A program made the position numbers and the translations under genes. A stretch of 64,000 nt of DNA from Achatina immaculata (Eukaryota; Mollusca; Gastropoda; Stylommatophora; Achatinidae), in the NCBI GenBank assembly GCA_009760885.1, contig CM019713.1, positions 27,624,927-27,688,926 on the forward strand, read 5' to 3'. The notes below the pieces were generated by a model, which did not search any database, was not told where the DNA came from, and was given only the letters and a program-made list of their open reading frames with translations. Positions 23,709 to 35,561 of the stretch are shown in pieces. How positions within the stretch are numbered: the first letter of the stretch is position 1; every line of letters starts with the position of its first letter.

Positions 23709-24318
23709 TGGATGATTTAGCATCCTTTGTAATTGCTTTACAATATAAACAGAGTTTAGAGCAACTGTTTGTGTACAGATAATCATGGATGATTTAGCAT
23801 CCTTTATAACTGTTTTACAGTAAAACAGAATTTAAAGTAACTGTTTGTGTACATACACACATGGATGATTTAGCATCCTTTGTAATTGTTTTACAGTAAA
23901 ACAGAATTTAAAGTAACTGTTTGTGTACATACACACATGGATGATTTAGCATCCTTTGTAATTGTTTTACAGTAAAACAGAATTTAAAGTAACTGTTTGT
24001 GTACATACACACATGGATGATTTAGCATCCTTTGTAATTGTTTTACTGTAAAACAGAATTTAAAGTAACTGTTTGTGTACATACACACATGGATGATTTA
24101 GCATCCTTTATAATTGTTTTACAGTAAAACAGAATTTAAAGTAACTGTTTGTGTACATACACACATGGATGATTTAGCATCCTTTGTAATTGTTTTACAG
24201 TGGAACCAGAATTTAAAGTAACTGTTTGTGTACATACACACATGGATGATTTAGCATCCTTTGTAATTGTTTTACAGTGGAACCAGAATTTAAATTATTT
24301 GTTTGTGTACAGGCATTC
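23709..24318. repeat. Minisatellite, 76-bp unit, eight copies
   Basis: TGGATGATTTAGCATCCTTT recurs at 23709, 23786, 23862, 23938 and every 76 bp to 24242. The middle copies are almost identical, the first and last diverged, suggesting recent central expansion. The last unit runs directly into a LINE fragment. Confidence 0.93.
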
Positions 24319-24605
24319 ATGTCCTAGAAAATGGAGGTGGATTGGCCACACACTGAGGAAAACAGACACCAGCATAACAAGGCAGCTACTAACATGGAAA
24401 CCCCACCCCGGGGGAAATAAGAAATCATTGAAGGCCCAGAACTACTTGGAGAAGGGAAATAATGAAAGTGCTCAGAGACCAGCCATACACGCGGAGGGAA
24501 GTAGATAACAAATCCAAGAGCAGGGATGACTGGAGATTGACCTACACTCTCAGGGGAGTGACGAGCAACGATGATGATGATGATGATGACGATGATGATG
24601 TATAG
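24319..24605 (+). pseudogene. RTE-like LINE C-terminal fragment with GATGAT tail
   Basis: Reads [20 protein letters not shown] then [10 protein letters not shown], followed by frameshifted sequence and a (GATGAT)n tail at 24569-24600. Same family as the minus copy at 42236-42600. Starts exactly where the 76-bp array ends. Confidence 0.82.
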
Positions 24606-24765
24606 AGACAGAGAGAAAGTAGACGGATAGATCCACAAATGCGCAATCAGCTGTGCACAGTAAATGTTGTAAGGTTATGAAGAGCCCCATAGAAGCAAAA
24701 TATCGGTCTGGAAGAGTGGGCTTTAGTTGATATACGAGCAGGGCCTAAATATGATTTCTGCTCTC

Positions 24766-24771
<6 letters not shown>

Positions 24772-24803
<32 letters not shown>
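24772..24803. repeat. (GA)n microsatellite
   Basis: About sixteen GA units directly before the LINE UTR copy. A second GA-rich tract is at 25070-25133. Confidence 0.9.
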
Positions 24804-24807
<4 letters not shown>

Positions 24808-25068
24808 ATTGACTGATCTTTATTTCAAAAGGGTTAAGAATTGGGCACGCAGGCCCGTCTGACATTCTGCCCTTTATCATACATCTTTCACTCTATTCCA
24901 GACATTCTACAAATATGCTGTTCATATAACAAACATAACTAACATTGAAGCTGAGAGACATAAAATAAAATGTAACATTTACGTTTCACTCTTAAACATT
25001 CACTCAGTACAGAAGTAACTACATACATTATAAATAACTATCTACTAAACAAAATTTTCGGGACTATT
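24803..25068 (-). mobile_element. CR1/Jockey-type LINE 3' UTR
   Basis: Reverse complement of 34700-34972, nearly identical over 265 bp, including GGGTTAAGAATTGGGCACGC and the (TTGA)n tail. 5'-truncated inside the UTR, so noncoding. Confidence 0.88.
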
Positions 25069-25099
25069 CAGAGAGAGAGACAAAGAAAGAAAAAGAGAA

Positions 25100-25133
<34 letters not shown>

Positions 25134-26069
25134 CAGATGTTATTAAATATGTATACATTAAAAAAATAGAAAACAATGAAGCTTTCGTACTATAAAGTAC
25201 CGTAGCACAGTGTTACATAGCATTGGATAAATAGTTGACAAAGCACTTTATAAGATGAAAGAAAGAAAAACGACAGGAGAATAACCGTAACTCGTAGCAC
25301 AGACTCCGGTGGGACTACTGGTCGTCTAGCCAGGAGAAGCAGACCACAAGTCACTGAACTTTCACCCATCTAGAAATAAAAAAAAGTCATGTTCGATAGC
25401 GCAGTCTTTAACTCGTGTCTGAAGTCGTGACACGCCTCTTAACACGTCTGAAATCATTTTGTGTGTCAAACTGGGTACCTGCGAGAAACTGAATTTAAGT
25501 GACTGAACTTCTGTGTCATGACTTATATATATATATTTGTGTACATATATATATAAACAGTGACTGCACTAGGATTCTTTGAAACCGGTATAATTGTACG
25601 TGTCTTTCACTTGTACTTTCCGAAATACCGGTTTCTCGATACAATATGTGGTACTGTATACTTTTGTTTTATGATAAAACGCAGGATAATTTATATTTTA
25701 TTTATATAAAATTAAGCATACTTTACGGACATCAGAGGAATGTTCGAGTGAATCTTTCTTTTTTCGTCTGATCTGCGACGAGATTTAAGCTCTACAAAAC
25801 GGCTCACGCGCTGAAGCGAAGTCAAAACTGGGAGATTCTTCTTCCATGCAAATTCAGCATCATCAGTCTCCAGATTCGAATATCCTCTGGTTGCTTTGTA
25901 CTCGGATTTTGATAAAATAAACCGGTTACAGTAACCGACGACTTTCAAAAGCTTCAGGTTATCTCTTTTTTAATCAGTAATCTCCTTTTCAATTAAAAAA
26001 AAATTACATTTTTTATATTGTGTTGTTCCGTTGTTAGGAGTTCGTAGTTTTAAACCACCGTGAAACTAA
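25134..26069. other. Noncoding stretch
   Basis: A 78-residue minus frame at 25712-25948 reads like possible coding sequence (TDDAEFAWKKNLPVLTSLQR) but has no clear acceptor or known family, so it is not called. Otherwise nothing recognised. Confidence 0.4.

Positions 26070-26130
<61 letters not shown>
26070..26130. repeat. (GT)n(AT)n microsatellite
   Basis: Compound GT then AT dinucleotide run, followed by AT and a G12 tract at 26132-26143. Confidence 0.93.
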
Positions 26131-26143
26131 TGGGGGGGGGGGG

Positions 26144-27360
26144 AATTTAAATACAATTTAGTGTGGTCTTGATTGTTATTCAGTAGAACTGAACTTTTCA
26201 AATGCTTATAAGTTTTCAATACAAAGCCTGAGTTCTTACTGAAAAAACTTGGGTTTCGCAATCCATACCAGACTTTACAGACAAGTGAAGCTTACCAATC
26301 TTATTGCGTAGTTCTGGGGGAACTCTTGACAACGCACTGAAAGCCATCTCCCTAGAGGCGGATACGGAGAAAATGAGAACAATATTTAATTCAACAGTAG
26401 CTTGGGCAGTGCGTCAGGATGTTCAGGTCTGTGTGTTTCCTCCAACAGTTCTTTCAATTCAAGATACAATAATATCCTAATTTCTTCGCTTCTGGAAAAT
26501 CTAAATTCTGCACAAATTTATGAATATTTTAAAAATTCAGTTTCTTTAAATTGCTTTGTTGTGGTTCAAAATAAAGTTAAAATGAACTTTTAGGACACAC
26601 GAAAGATAGTGGCAATACGAAAACTGTCGTTACGAAGGAGAGAAAGACTACAACAATGCTACATGGAGCCATTTGCGAGCCGTATCTACCTTTTTTTCGG
26701 AATTCTCTCATATATAACTAAAACACTTGTAATGCGTAATTTCCTGCTCTATAATTATGCTCTGCTGTATGAGCTGCAACATGTAATACTGTGGAAATGT
26801 TATGTTCACACACTGGATACTACTTCTGCTTTTCTCAAGATATATGATCTTATCTTCTGTTACTAGTTAATACTAATTTTACTTCAATTATAGTCGAGAT
26901 TTTACTCTTTCAACTACAGTCGAGCTCAGTCTCTTTCTATGCCTGTTTAACTACTCGCTTCACAGACTTACTCTCCCAGGAACGATTACTCTCTCTGTGG
27001 CAAGTAGCAGCACAGCACCAGCAATATTAAGTTATGAAGACTTTATTGGTGCACGAGGTGGCGATGACGATGAACGTTGTGACGGGTATAACAGCGGCAT
27101 AATACAATCCAAGAAGACATGACAGGACGAAATTCCAACTCAAGACAACACAGAATAAGTTCCAAGAGACCACTGGCGTCCACAGACTTCGTCACTAGCA
27201 GAACTTCTACTAAATTTCTATTCTACTAATCTATCACACAACACAGCTACATATTTTCACAGGCAGTCTAACCTACGAACCGCCCTATTCAAAAATCAAA
27301 CTTCAACTAACACAAATCATCTCATTTCTCTCTCATGGCTTTTCTTTCTCATAAGTTTTG
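26144..27360. other. Unassigned DNA
   Basis: No gene, tandem array or known transposon recognised. Base composition becomes less AT-rich after 26950. Confidence 0.4.
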
Positions 27361-28349
27361 CAGGGTCCGGCATGAAGCATGGCTGGATTTTAACAATGGA
27401 AAATAAATAAGCGCTATACATGTTTTTGGTAAAAAAAAAAAGTGAAATGAAACTCAGAAAAGTTGGTATTTTTATTATTACTGACAATCATATTTAGGTT
27501 TTGAAAATTACGCCGCTTAGATGACCGCCATTACATTTGATACATTCAGCCAGACGTCTGGAAAATTGCTACATAACACCATTTAACATGTTCAAAGGGA
27601 TATTTTGAATCCAGTGTTGGATTCGATCTTTTAGGTCTGTAATTGACTGTGATCGACTAGCATACACCGTGTTCTTGAGATACCCCGACAAGTCTGCGGC
27701 CGTTAAATCCGGTGACCTTGCCGGCCAATGAATATCCCCAAATCTGGAAATAAGATGAATGGGAAATGCTTGTCGCAGCATGGCCATGGACTGACGGGCT
27801 ATGTGGGCAGTTGCTCCATCTTTTTTTAAACCATACTAGTCTCTTATTTCTATTGGCCAAGTCTGGAATGAAGTATTCAGTTAGCATCTGCACATACAGA
27901 TCACTATTAACAGTAAGAGAATGCCAGGTGCCAAAGCGTTCTTACAGCTGATCGCCGAGGGCTACTCAGCAATGCGTTGCGGACTTCTTGAATTCGTTCA
28001 GGTGTCTGTTGAGTTCTTGGACGACTAATAGACTTGTTATTAAGGCAATTAGCGGTTTCCTTAAATTTTTTGGACCCATCTCAAAATTGTTTTGTCCTCC
28101 GATCGGGTATAATATCACGGGGATGCAACTCAAAATGGTGACGAAACTTTCGTTGTACAGTAATAGACGATTCTCCACTTTTAAAATAAGTTTCAACGGT
28201 GAATGCGCGATGTTGTGTTTGCCAAGAAGCCATTGTTAAAAATGACCGTTTGTCTGCTTCATCTCTGACTTCATGTTTTTTTTTTCACACATATTCAGTT
28301 TCTGCGCACTAAGTCAGTTAAATCCAGCTATGCTTTATGTCGGACCCTG
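27361..28349 (-). mobile_element. DUF4817/mariner-type DNA transposon, internally deleted
   Basis: Terminal inverted repeats of about 34 bp: CAGGGTCCGGCATGAAGCAT (27361-27394) pairs with the reverse complement of 28317-28349. The whole copy is 989 bp, shorter than a full-length element of this type. An obvious TA target duplication is not seen, so flanking bases may have mutated. Confidence 0.9.
27494..28233 (-). pseudogene. Transposase remnant (HTH + DDE end)
   Basis: The frame opens MASWQTQHRAFTVETYFKSG at 28233, followed by the HTH part (RTQQTPERIQEVRNALLSSP), then jumps into the distal DDE region: VQMLTEYFIPDLANRNKRLV, SMAMLRQAFPIHLISRFGDI, HWPARSPDLTA and HLSGVIFKT before TAA. The segment expected to carry the first catalytic Asp and much of the RNase H fold is missing; the deletion joint lies near 27920-27950. 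Frameshifts are present as well. Non-functional. Confidence 0.88.
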
Positions 28350-28559
28350 TACGTGCCACATCCCCGGCACGTGATATGCAAGCATCTGACTTAAAAGGAT
28401 AATATATCTAAGCACAAAGCTATTGATTTTTATGGGACTTAACCGTTTTTATCCCAACTTTCCAATTCTATGATGAGTTGTCTAACTTCCATTCTAGAAA
28501 TCTATATTCTGTTACACAATAAATAAACAAGAAAACAGAATTTGGAAGAAGCAAAAAAA

Positions 28560-28860
28560 AAAAAAAAAAGTTTGGAGAAATTTACGCATAATATATCATT
28601 AAAGGTCATGGTCAGAAAACAAATAAGAAAAATAGTCCCCATAGGAGTTGCAGAACAACGGAGACAGTGTTTAAAACAATAATGAAAAAGTCAACCAAAA
28701 TTTCTTGGACATTTCTTGAGAAGAAGTTAGACCACCTGATAATCAGTGGGAAAACTTCAAGGAAAAAGAAACTGAGGAAAATCCTGAGAAAATTAGGAAC
28801 TGACTACACGGAGACAGACAGCAAACCAGAATAGAAATAGCAACACCCTGTCTAATGAGT
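28560..28860 (+). pseudogene. Possible LINE C-terminal relic
   Basis: With frameshifts, phrases such as KISWTFLEKK, HLIISGKTSRKKK and ETDSKPE resemble the RRGKLEHLVTTGKIEGKRGR segment of LINE C-termini. Strongly decayed; tentative. Confidence 0.3.
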
Positions 28861-28984
28861 GAATGAATTCTGATGACTGGTTAAACCCCATGGAAACTTA
28901 ACCTCCAGATTATACCATGATATTTACTGCATTTATCTGAGTGGGCTTTGTTGGGTGATTGATGGCTCCCGATCCCTGTAAAAA

Positions 28985-29270
28985 TGTGCATTCTTCTTCT
29001 TCTTCTTCTACTTGGAACTACGTGCTTGATATTCTTTGCAGCCGGTGTGGTGAAGGTTATTAAGCACAGCATCGTGTTGGCTTGAGAAATGGTTACAGTG
29101 ACATTTTTTTCAGTCCTTGAGCGCAGCTAAAGAATCAGGGAGTCTGCAGTACTTCTTTAACAGACCCCACCACCATGGGGACTATGACGACCCCTGTCCC
29201 ATTAGCCAAGCTAGGCCTGTTACTGGGGGTACCAGCGGCCAGGTGGAACAGGGTCGTGGTCAGCTACGGT
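28985..29270. repeat. Repeat A copy 1 (SINE-like, CTT-start)
   Basis: Starts with (CTT)n, then TTGATATTCTTTGCAGCCGG, AAGCACAGCATCGTGT, TTTCAGTCC, ACCCCACCACCAT and GTTACTGGGGGTACCA. The same blocks in the same order form 37869-38131 and, inverted, 30595-30782. If the minus strand is the sense strand, the (CTT) start is an (AAG)n tail as in LINE/SINE 3' ends. Followed directly by a 33-bp array. Confidence 0.75.
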
Positions 29271-29486
29271 TCCTCAACCATACAACACTGTCATTTATGG
29301 TTCCCCAACCATACAACACTGTCATTTATGGTTCCCCAACCATACAACACTGTCATTTATGGTTCCCCAACCATACAACACTGTCATTTATGGTTCCCCA
29401 ACCATACAACACTGTCATTTATGGTTCCCCAACCATAAAACACTGTCATTTATGGTTCCCCAACCATACAACACTGTCATTTATGT
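29270..29486. repeat. Minisatellite, 33-bp unit
   Basis: About 6.5 nearly identical copies of a 33-bp unit containing TATGGTTCCCCAACCATAC, itself an inverted repeat (TATGGTT / AACCATA). Each unit can fold into a hairpin. Expanded at the edge of repeat A. Confidence 0.93.
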
Positions 29487-29686
29487 ATCAATGACTGCCG
29501 AGTCTGACAACGTCTTTGCTCGATTCGTTTGAGTCGTGATTTCATTTCTTAAAAGTGAAGCATCCAGTGGGATACACTGGGGGTGTAATGGCTTTCTCTA
29601 GTTTTACATATCAGGGCTGTAAGTATTAGTCTTCTTAAATGGCTCCTGTCCACAATGATCACACGGTCTAAAGAATGAAATAACGC

Positions 29687-30135
29687 ACAGATCATGGTCT
29701 CTTCAGGTATTGTAGGTGCCATCATGTTCTTGGCAGGCATTACAGATGCCATCATGGTCTCTTCAGTTATTGTAGGTGCCATCATGGTCTCTTCAGAAAT
29801 TGTAGGTGCCATCATGGTCTCTTCAGGTATTGTGGGTGCCATCATGGTCTCTTCAGGTATTGTGGGTTCCATCATGGTCTCTTCAGGTATTGTGGGTGCC
29901 ATCATGGTCTCTTCAGGTATTGTGGGTGCCATCATGGTCTCTTCAGGTATTGTGGGTACCATCATGTTCTCTTCAGGTACTGTGGGTGCCATCATGGTCT
30001 CTTCAGGTATTGTGGGTGCCATCATGGTCTCTTCAGGTATTGTGGGTTCCATCATGGTCTCTTCAGGTATTGTGGGTGCCATCATGTTCTATTCAGGTAT
30101 TGTGGGTGCCATCATGGTCTCTTCAGGTATTGTAC
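29687..30135. repeat. Minisatellite, 30-bp unit
   Basis: About 15 copies of ATCATGGTCTCTTCAGGTAT plus TGTGGGTGCC. Open in + and - frames (for example MVSSGIVGAI and MMAPTIPEET decapeptides) because the unit is a multiple of three and stop-free; not called as genes. Confidence 0.95.
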
Positions 30136-30174
30136 CTATGAAGATTCTTTATCAGAGAAGTAAATGGTGACAAA

Positions 30175-30600
30175 CAAGATGGTTAATCTTATAACAGTCT
30201 CCAACAGCGGACTTGATGAATCTTAGTATCCAACAGCAGATTTGATTACTTCTATAAAAGTCTCCAACAGCATATGTGATTAATTTTATAACAGCAGTTT
30301 ACATCAGAATCGATTAATTCTAAGGTAATGTTTAACAACAAACCAGATAAATTCTAGAGTAATGTTTAGCAACAGACCCGATTAATTCTAAAGTAGTGTT
30401 TAAAAGTAGACTCGGTTATTTTCATAGTTGTATTAACAACATAATCAATTAATTCTGAAGTAGTGTCTGACATCACACCCCATTAATTTTATAGTCGTGC
30501 TTAACCGTGGAATGAATTAATTCTAAAGTAGCGTTTAAGAGTTAAACTGATAATTTCCTTTGTAGCGTTTAACAGCAGATTCGATTAATCCTGTAGCCAT
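30175..30600. repeat. Diverged tandem repeat, about 38-45-bp units
   Basis: Repeating blocks GATTAATTCTAAAGTAGTGT and TTAACAACAGACC, with 20-30 percent differences between units by eye. Related in wording (ATTAACAGTAGACC-like) to the younger 34-bp array that follows, so possibly its decayed flank. Confidence 0.7.
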
Positions 30601-30782
30601 AGTTACCATGGTGATGGATTCAAAGAAGTGTAGCATACTCCTTGCTTTTATCTTCAGCCTGGGACTGAACAAGCGGTCATCTTTACCCGCTCCCAATCCG
30701 ACACGATGCTGTGTCTCAGTATCTTCTTCGCATCAGCTGCTCACAGTTCCAGGGAGACTGAAGAAGAAGAACAACAGCAGAA
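30595..30782. repeat. Repeat A copy 2, inverted and truncated
   Basis: Reverse complement gives (CTT)n, GAGACACAGCATCGTGTCGG, TTCAGTCCC and ATCACCATGGTAACTATGGC, the same blocks as copies 1 and 3. Sits exactly between the diverged array and the 34-bp array. Confidence 0.65.
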
Positions 30783-30796
30783 TTAATTCGAAAGCA

Positions 30797-32692
30797 GTGT
30801 ATTAACAGTAGGCCCGTTTACTTCTTTCTTGTGTATTAACAGTAGACCCATTTACTTCTTTCTTTTGTATTAACAGTAGACCCATTTACTTCTTTCTTTT
30901 GTATTAACAGTAGACCCATTTACTTCTTTCTTGTGTATTAACAGTAGACCCATTTACTTCTTTCTTGTGTATTAACAGTAGACCCATTTACTTCTTTCTT
31001 GTGTATTAACAGTAGACCCATTTACTTCTTTCGTAGTGTATTAACAGTAGACCCATTTACTTCTTTCGTAGTGTATTAACAGTAGATCCATTTATTTCTT
31101 TCGTAGTGTATTAAGAGTAGACCCGTTTACTTCTTTCGTAGTGTATTAACAGTAGACCCGTTTACTTCTTTCTTGTGTATTAACAGTAGAAACGTTTACT
31201 TCTTTCGTAGTGTATTAACAGTAGACCCATTTACTTCTTTCGTAGTGTATTAACAGTAGACCCATTTATTTCTTTCGTAGTGTATTAACAGTAGACCCAT
31301 TTACTTCTTTCGTAGTGTATTAAGAGTAGACCCGTTTACTTCTTTCGTAGTGTATTAACAGTAGACCCGTTTACTTCTTTCGTAGTGTATTAACAGTAGA
31401 CCCATTTACTTCTTTCTTGTGTATTAACAGTAGACCCATTTACTTCTTTCGTAGTGTATTAACAGTAGACCCGTTTACTTCTTTCTTGTGTATTAACAGT
31501 AGACCCGTTTACTTCTTTCGTAGTGTATTAACAGTAGACCCATTTACTTCTTTCTTGTGTATTAACAGTAGACCTGTTTACTTCTTTCTTGTGTATTAAC
31601 AGTAGACCCATTTACTTCTTTCTTGTGTATTAACAGTAGACCCGTTTACTTCTTTCTTGTGTATTAACAGTAGACCCGTTTACTTCTTTTTGTGTATTAA
31701 CAGTAGACCCATTTACTTCTTTCTTGTGTATTAACAGTAGACCCGTTTACTTCTTTCTTGTGTATTAACAGTAGACCCGTTTACTTCTTTCTTGTGTATT
31801 AACAGTAGACCCGTTTACTTCTTTCATAGTGTATTAACAGTAGACCCATTTACTTCTTTCTTGTGTATTAACAGTAGACCCATTTACTTCTTTCTTGTGT
31901 ATTAACAGTAGACCCGTTTACTTCTTTCTTGTGTATTAACAGTAGACCCGTTTACTTCTTTCGTAGTGTATTAACAGTAGACCCATTTACTTCTTTCTTG
32001 TGTATTAACAGTAGACCCATTTACTTCTTTCGTAGTGTATTAACAGTAGACCCGTTTACTTCTTTCTTGTGTATTAACAGTAGACCCGTTTACTTCTTTC
32101 GTAGTGTATTAACAGTAGACCCATTTACTTCTTTCTTGTGTATTAACAGTAGACCTGTTTACTTCTTTCTTGTGTATTAACAGTAGACCCATTTACTTCT
32201 TTCTTGTGTATTAACAGTAGACCCGTTTACTTCTTTCTTGTGTATTAACAGTAGACCCGTTTACTTCTTTCTTGTGTATTAACAGTAGACCCATTTACTT
32301 CTTTCTTGTGTATTAACAGTAGACCCGTTTACTTCTTTCTTGTGTATTAACAGTAGACCCGTTTACTTCTTTCTTGTGTATTAACAGTAGACCCGTTTAC
32401 TTCTTTCATAGTGTATTAACAGTAGACCCATTTACTTCTTTCTTGTGTATTAACAGTAGACCCATTTACTTCTTTCTTGTGTATTAACAGTAGACCCGTT
32501 TACTTCTTTCTTGTGTATTAACAGTAGACCCGTTTACTTCTTTCGTAGTGTATTAACAGTAGACCCGTTTACTTCTTTCTTGTGTATTAACAGTAGACCC
32601 ATTTACTTCTTTCTTGTGTATTAACAGTAGACCCGTTTACTTCTTTCTTGTGTATTAACAATAGACCCATTTACTTCCTTCGTAGTGTTGTT
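30797..32692. repeat. Minisatellite, 34/35-bp unit, about 55 copies
   Basis: Unit TGTATTAACAGTAGACCCRT plus TTACTTCTTTCTTG (34 bp); a 35-bp form ends CGTAG instead of CTTG. Unit variants recur in the same order at a longer period: the rare GACCTG variant is at 31571 and 32152, and the rare CATAG variant at 31825 and 32407, giving a higher-order repeat of about 582 bp (17 units). Confidence 0.96.
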
Positions 32693-33028
32693 TAACAGAC
32701 TGTATTACTTTTAGAGCAACTTGTAATGACGGACTTAAAAATATAAATTTATAAACTTGCTGGAATACATCATCACAAAACAAAACAAAACAAAACAAAA
32801 CAAAACAAACTATAAATTTACTTCATAAGATGTATAAAGTATGAACATTATGTTAGCCTCTTGTCTCTCCTTCTCTCTGTTTACATATGTGTCTTTCTTT
32901 CTGTCATTCTGTCTAACTTTCCCATTTGTCTGTCTCTTCGCCAGTTTGTCTGTCTGTTCGTCAGTCTGTCTGTCTGCCTGTCTCTGTTTTTTTCTGAATT
33001 TCTGTCTACCTTTCCTTCTTTTTTGTCA

Positions 33029-33067
<39 letters not shown>

Positions 33068-34239
33068 GGTTAGTCTCTTCGTCTGACTTTCTGTCTTTCT
33101 TTTCGTCCGACTGTCCATTTAATGTCTCTAAGTTCTACCCCGTCCTTGTTCTTTAAAACGGTCAATTTAGAGAATCTATTCCAACAAGAAATATTTCAGA
33201 CTTGGAAGCAAGGAGAAAACACAACAGTGCAACCAAATACTTCAGAGTACAGATAAAATTTCGTTTGAAATATTAGAGACAGGCTCAGAACTAAAAATCG
33301 ATAGATAATTTTGTGGTATTAAAACCAGGGTCGAAGATATGAACTTATCTAAACATACAAAACAAACTATCATAGCATGCCCTGGATTCTGTGTTTGTTG
33401 GCTTAGAACTAAAATAATGTGTATTTATATGTACATCCCCAGCCGACACAGAAGAACTCTCTTCTGTTGTCAGAGCAACATTTTTTTTTTGGGGGGGGGG
33501 GGGTGGTGAAATTCCATAGCAACAGGAACGCCGTGGATGTTCCGTTTGTTAGCGTGTTGCTTGTAGCTAGATCGCCGTGTCTCTTCCTCCAGCAGCGGTC
33601 ACCGCTCCCCTACTGTCTGATCTCACAATCTTGACAAAACCAGAAGGTTGAACTTTAACACGTGGCTGGCTGTGATTACAGTTGTATATAGTGAGTTGTT
33701 TGCAATCGTTTCTACCTCGCCTCCTCTCTTTATTATAATGACAGATCGGAAACTAAGCTGTGTGGGGCCGTCATTCTGTTAACTGGTCGACGTAATCATC
33801 ACAGCGGTCGGCCTGCAGGATTTGTCGTTTTTTGTTCTTAATTTCATCTCAGATATTCAGTGATTTTATACAGTGGCCACCGGTCAGACGGAGTTGGTAA
33901 ACAGAGTTGGAGTTGGTACCCCCACTGCAGGCAATGATATCATTTGTGGATCTAATTCTAGCCTGTGAGTACACCCGTTTGTCTGCATTTAGTGAGCTTT
34001 GAGTGTATTCTGTGTCAAATGTCAGCTCTGTCCCAATTCTTTGTAAAAGATTTATTTGACACGCTAATTTTGGTGTATGTAGTCGCGTATCAAAGGCTTT
34101 TGTGGAGAAGAAAGGAAATTATTTTAGGTGGTTTACTAGTTATTTTTAGAAATAGTTTCTTATTTTAGTTTGGCGTAGCAACCAGATGGATAGAGAACTG
34201 AAAAGAAATGAAGCATAAGTGAATCATCATTGTTGCATT
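32693..34239. other. Unassigned DNA with simple repeats
   Basis: Contains (CAAAA)n at 32775-32810, a CTGT-rich tract at 32940-32980, (CT)n at 33031-33063 and a T/G13 homopolymer pair at 33480-33503. No exon recognised; 33505-33960 is less AT-rich but its short frames match nothing I know. Confidence 0.45.
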
Positions 34240-34636
34240 CTATACAAAGAGGCTTTGCTCTCTCCAAAAGCGAGCAGTAAAGCTTATTAGTGACAAAGAT
34301 CAAGCACAAACAACTAATCATCATAAACGTATCAAAATACTACCTCTTAAGAACAGGTTCCTCTTCAACAAAGCCAAGTTAGTACATCAAATTCTTTCAC
34401 GGCATGCCCCGCCTTATCTATGGTACCTGTTTAAATTTAGCCCAAAGTGCAGCCAACGCTTGAACAACATATGTCTTCCAAAACCTAGACTTGATCTTTA
34501 CAAGAAAAGCTTTAGTTATTCTGCTGCTCATCTTTGGAATACCCTCCCATCCTATATAAAAAATATAAATTATACTCCTTCCTACAACTACAAGCTTTCC
34601 CAATATCTATTTGATGTCGACTACATGCCTCCATGA
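34240..34636 (+). pseudogene. CR1/Jockey-type LINE, ORF C-terminus
   Basis: Open without interruption to TGA at 34634-34636. It reads RLCSLQKRAVKLISDKD, LPLKNRFLFNKAKLVHQILS, RHAPPYLWYLF, KPRLDLYKKSFSYSAAHLWN and TLPSYIKN. LQKRA--LI, K--F-YS-A-LWN-LP is the classic C-terminal signature of CR1/L2/Jockey-type LINEs. 5'-truncated after the RT domain, so inactive, but little decayed. Confidence 0.85.
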
Positions 34637-34972
34637 ATTATAAAACTTAAAAGTTATCTTAAGCTGCTCTTACAGACACCGAATACAATTAATTGTTTTC
34701 TGAATAGTACCGAAAATTTTGTTTAGTAGATAGTCATTTATAATGTATGTAGTTACTTCTGTACTGAGTGAATGTTTAAGAGTGAAACGTAAATGTTATA
34801 TTTTATTTTATGTCTCTCAGCTTCAATGTTAGTTATGTTTGTTATATGAACAGCATATTTGTAGAATGTCTGGAATAGAGTGAAAGATGTATGATAAAGG
34901 GCAGAATGTCAGACGGGCCTGCGTGCCCAATTCTTAACCCTTTTGAAATAAAGATCAATCAATCAATCAATC
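34637..34972 (+). mobile_element. 3' UTR and (CAAT)n tail of the CR1/Jockey-type LINE
   Basis: Reference copy for the UTR fragments at 24803, 45131, 45700, 48718 and 3255. Includes GAAAGATGTATGATAAAGGG, GCGTGCCCAATTCTTAACCC and AATAAAG before a (TCAA)n tail at 34950-34971. A (TC)n run follows. Confidence 0.85.
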
Positions 34973-35561
34973 TCTCTCTCTCTCTCTGTCTTATTCCCTT
35001 CATTATTTTATAGCAACTGTTAATTCTTTATGAAAGTAAGAAATGTTCATATCAGCCACAAAATCTTTAATTTCCATATTAAACTTCGTTTAAGAGAAGA
35101 ATTAATCAGAGAAGTAATATTTACAAAAGAGTTAATCAGGGAAGTAATATTTACCAAAGAGTTAATTGGCGAAGTAACATTTACCAAAGAGTTAATCAGA
35201 GAACTGTTATCAGATTTATGACAGTTTTGTTTGAATTTTTTTTTGCAAGTACGTTTAATATTATCGCGTGCACATGCTGCTGATAAAGATTTACATCCAG
35301 ACTCAGTGCTTTGACTACAGCATCTGAGCAGACAGCTTGGACGCAGACTTTAGACAGACATTTTCACGTCGACTTGCAATCCTTGTGGATTTTATAGGGC
35401 GTTTTCGGCCTGGGTCACCTCATCTCGTCCCAGTACTTTCATCCTCAGCGCGGAATCTCTTCAATCCCCGGGTGCCCAAATCTTCGGCTGTGTCGGCATA
35501 CACCAAGATCTTCATCACGTGAATTGAATCTGCACATCTGCAGCAGCAGAAACATTCTTAT
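34973..35561. repeat. Spacer with short 30-bp repeat
   Basis: 35085-35215 holds about four diverged 30-33-bp units with GAGTTAATCAGRGAAGTAAT. The rest (35220-35561) is unassigned and somewhat GC-richer. Confidence 0.6.

Noticed and set aside
25712..25948. 78-codon minus frame with coding-like composition
   Set aside because: There is a possible GTAAAG donor, but no convincing acceptor or homologue could be named, so it was left uncalled.
29549..30170. MMAPTIPEET and MVSSGIVGAI repeat proteins
   Set aside because: Product of the 30-bp array; frames are open on both strands and there is no gene context.
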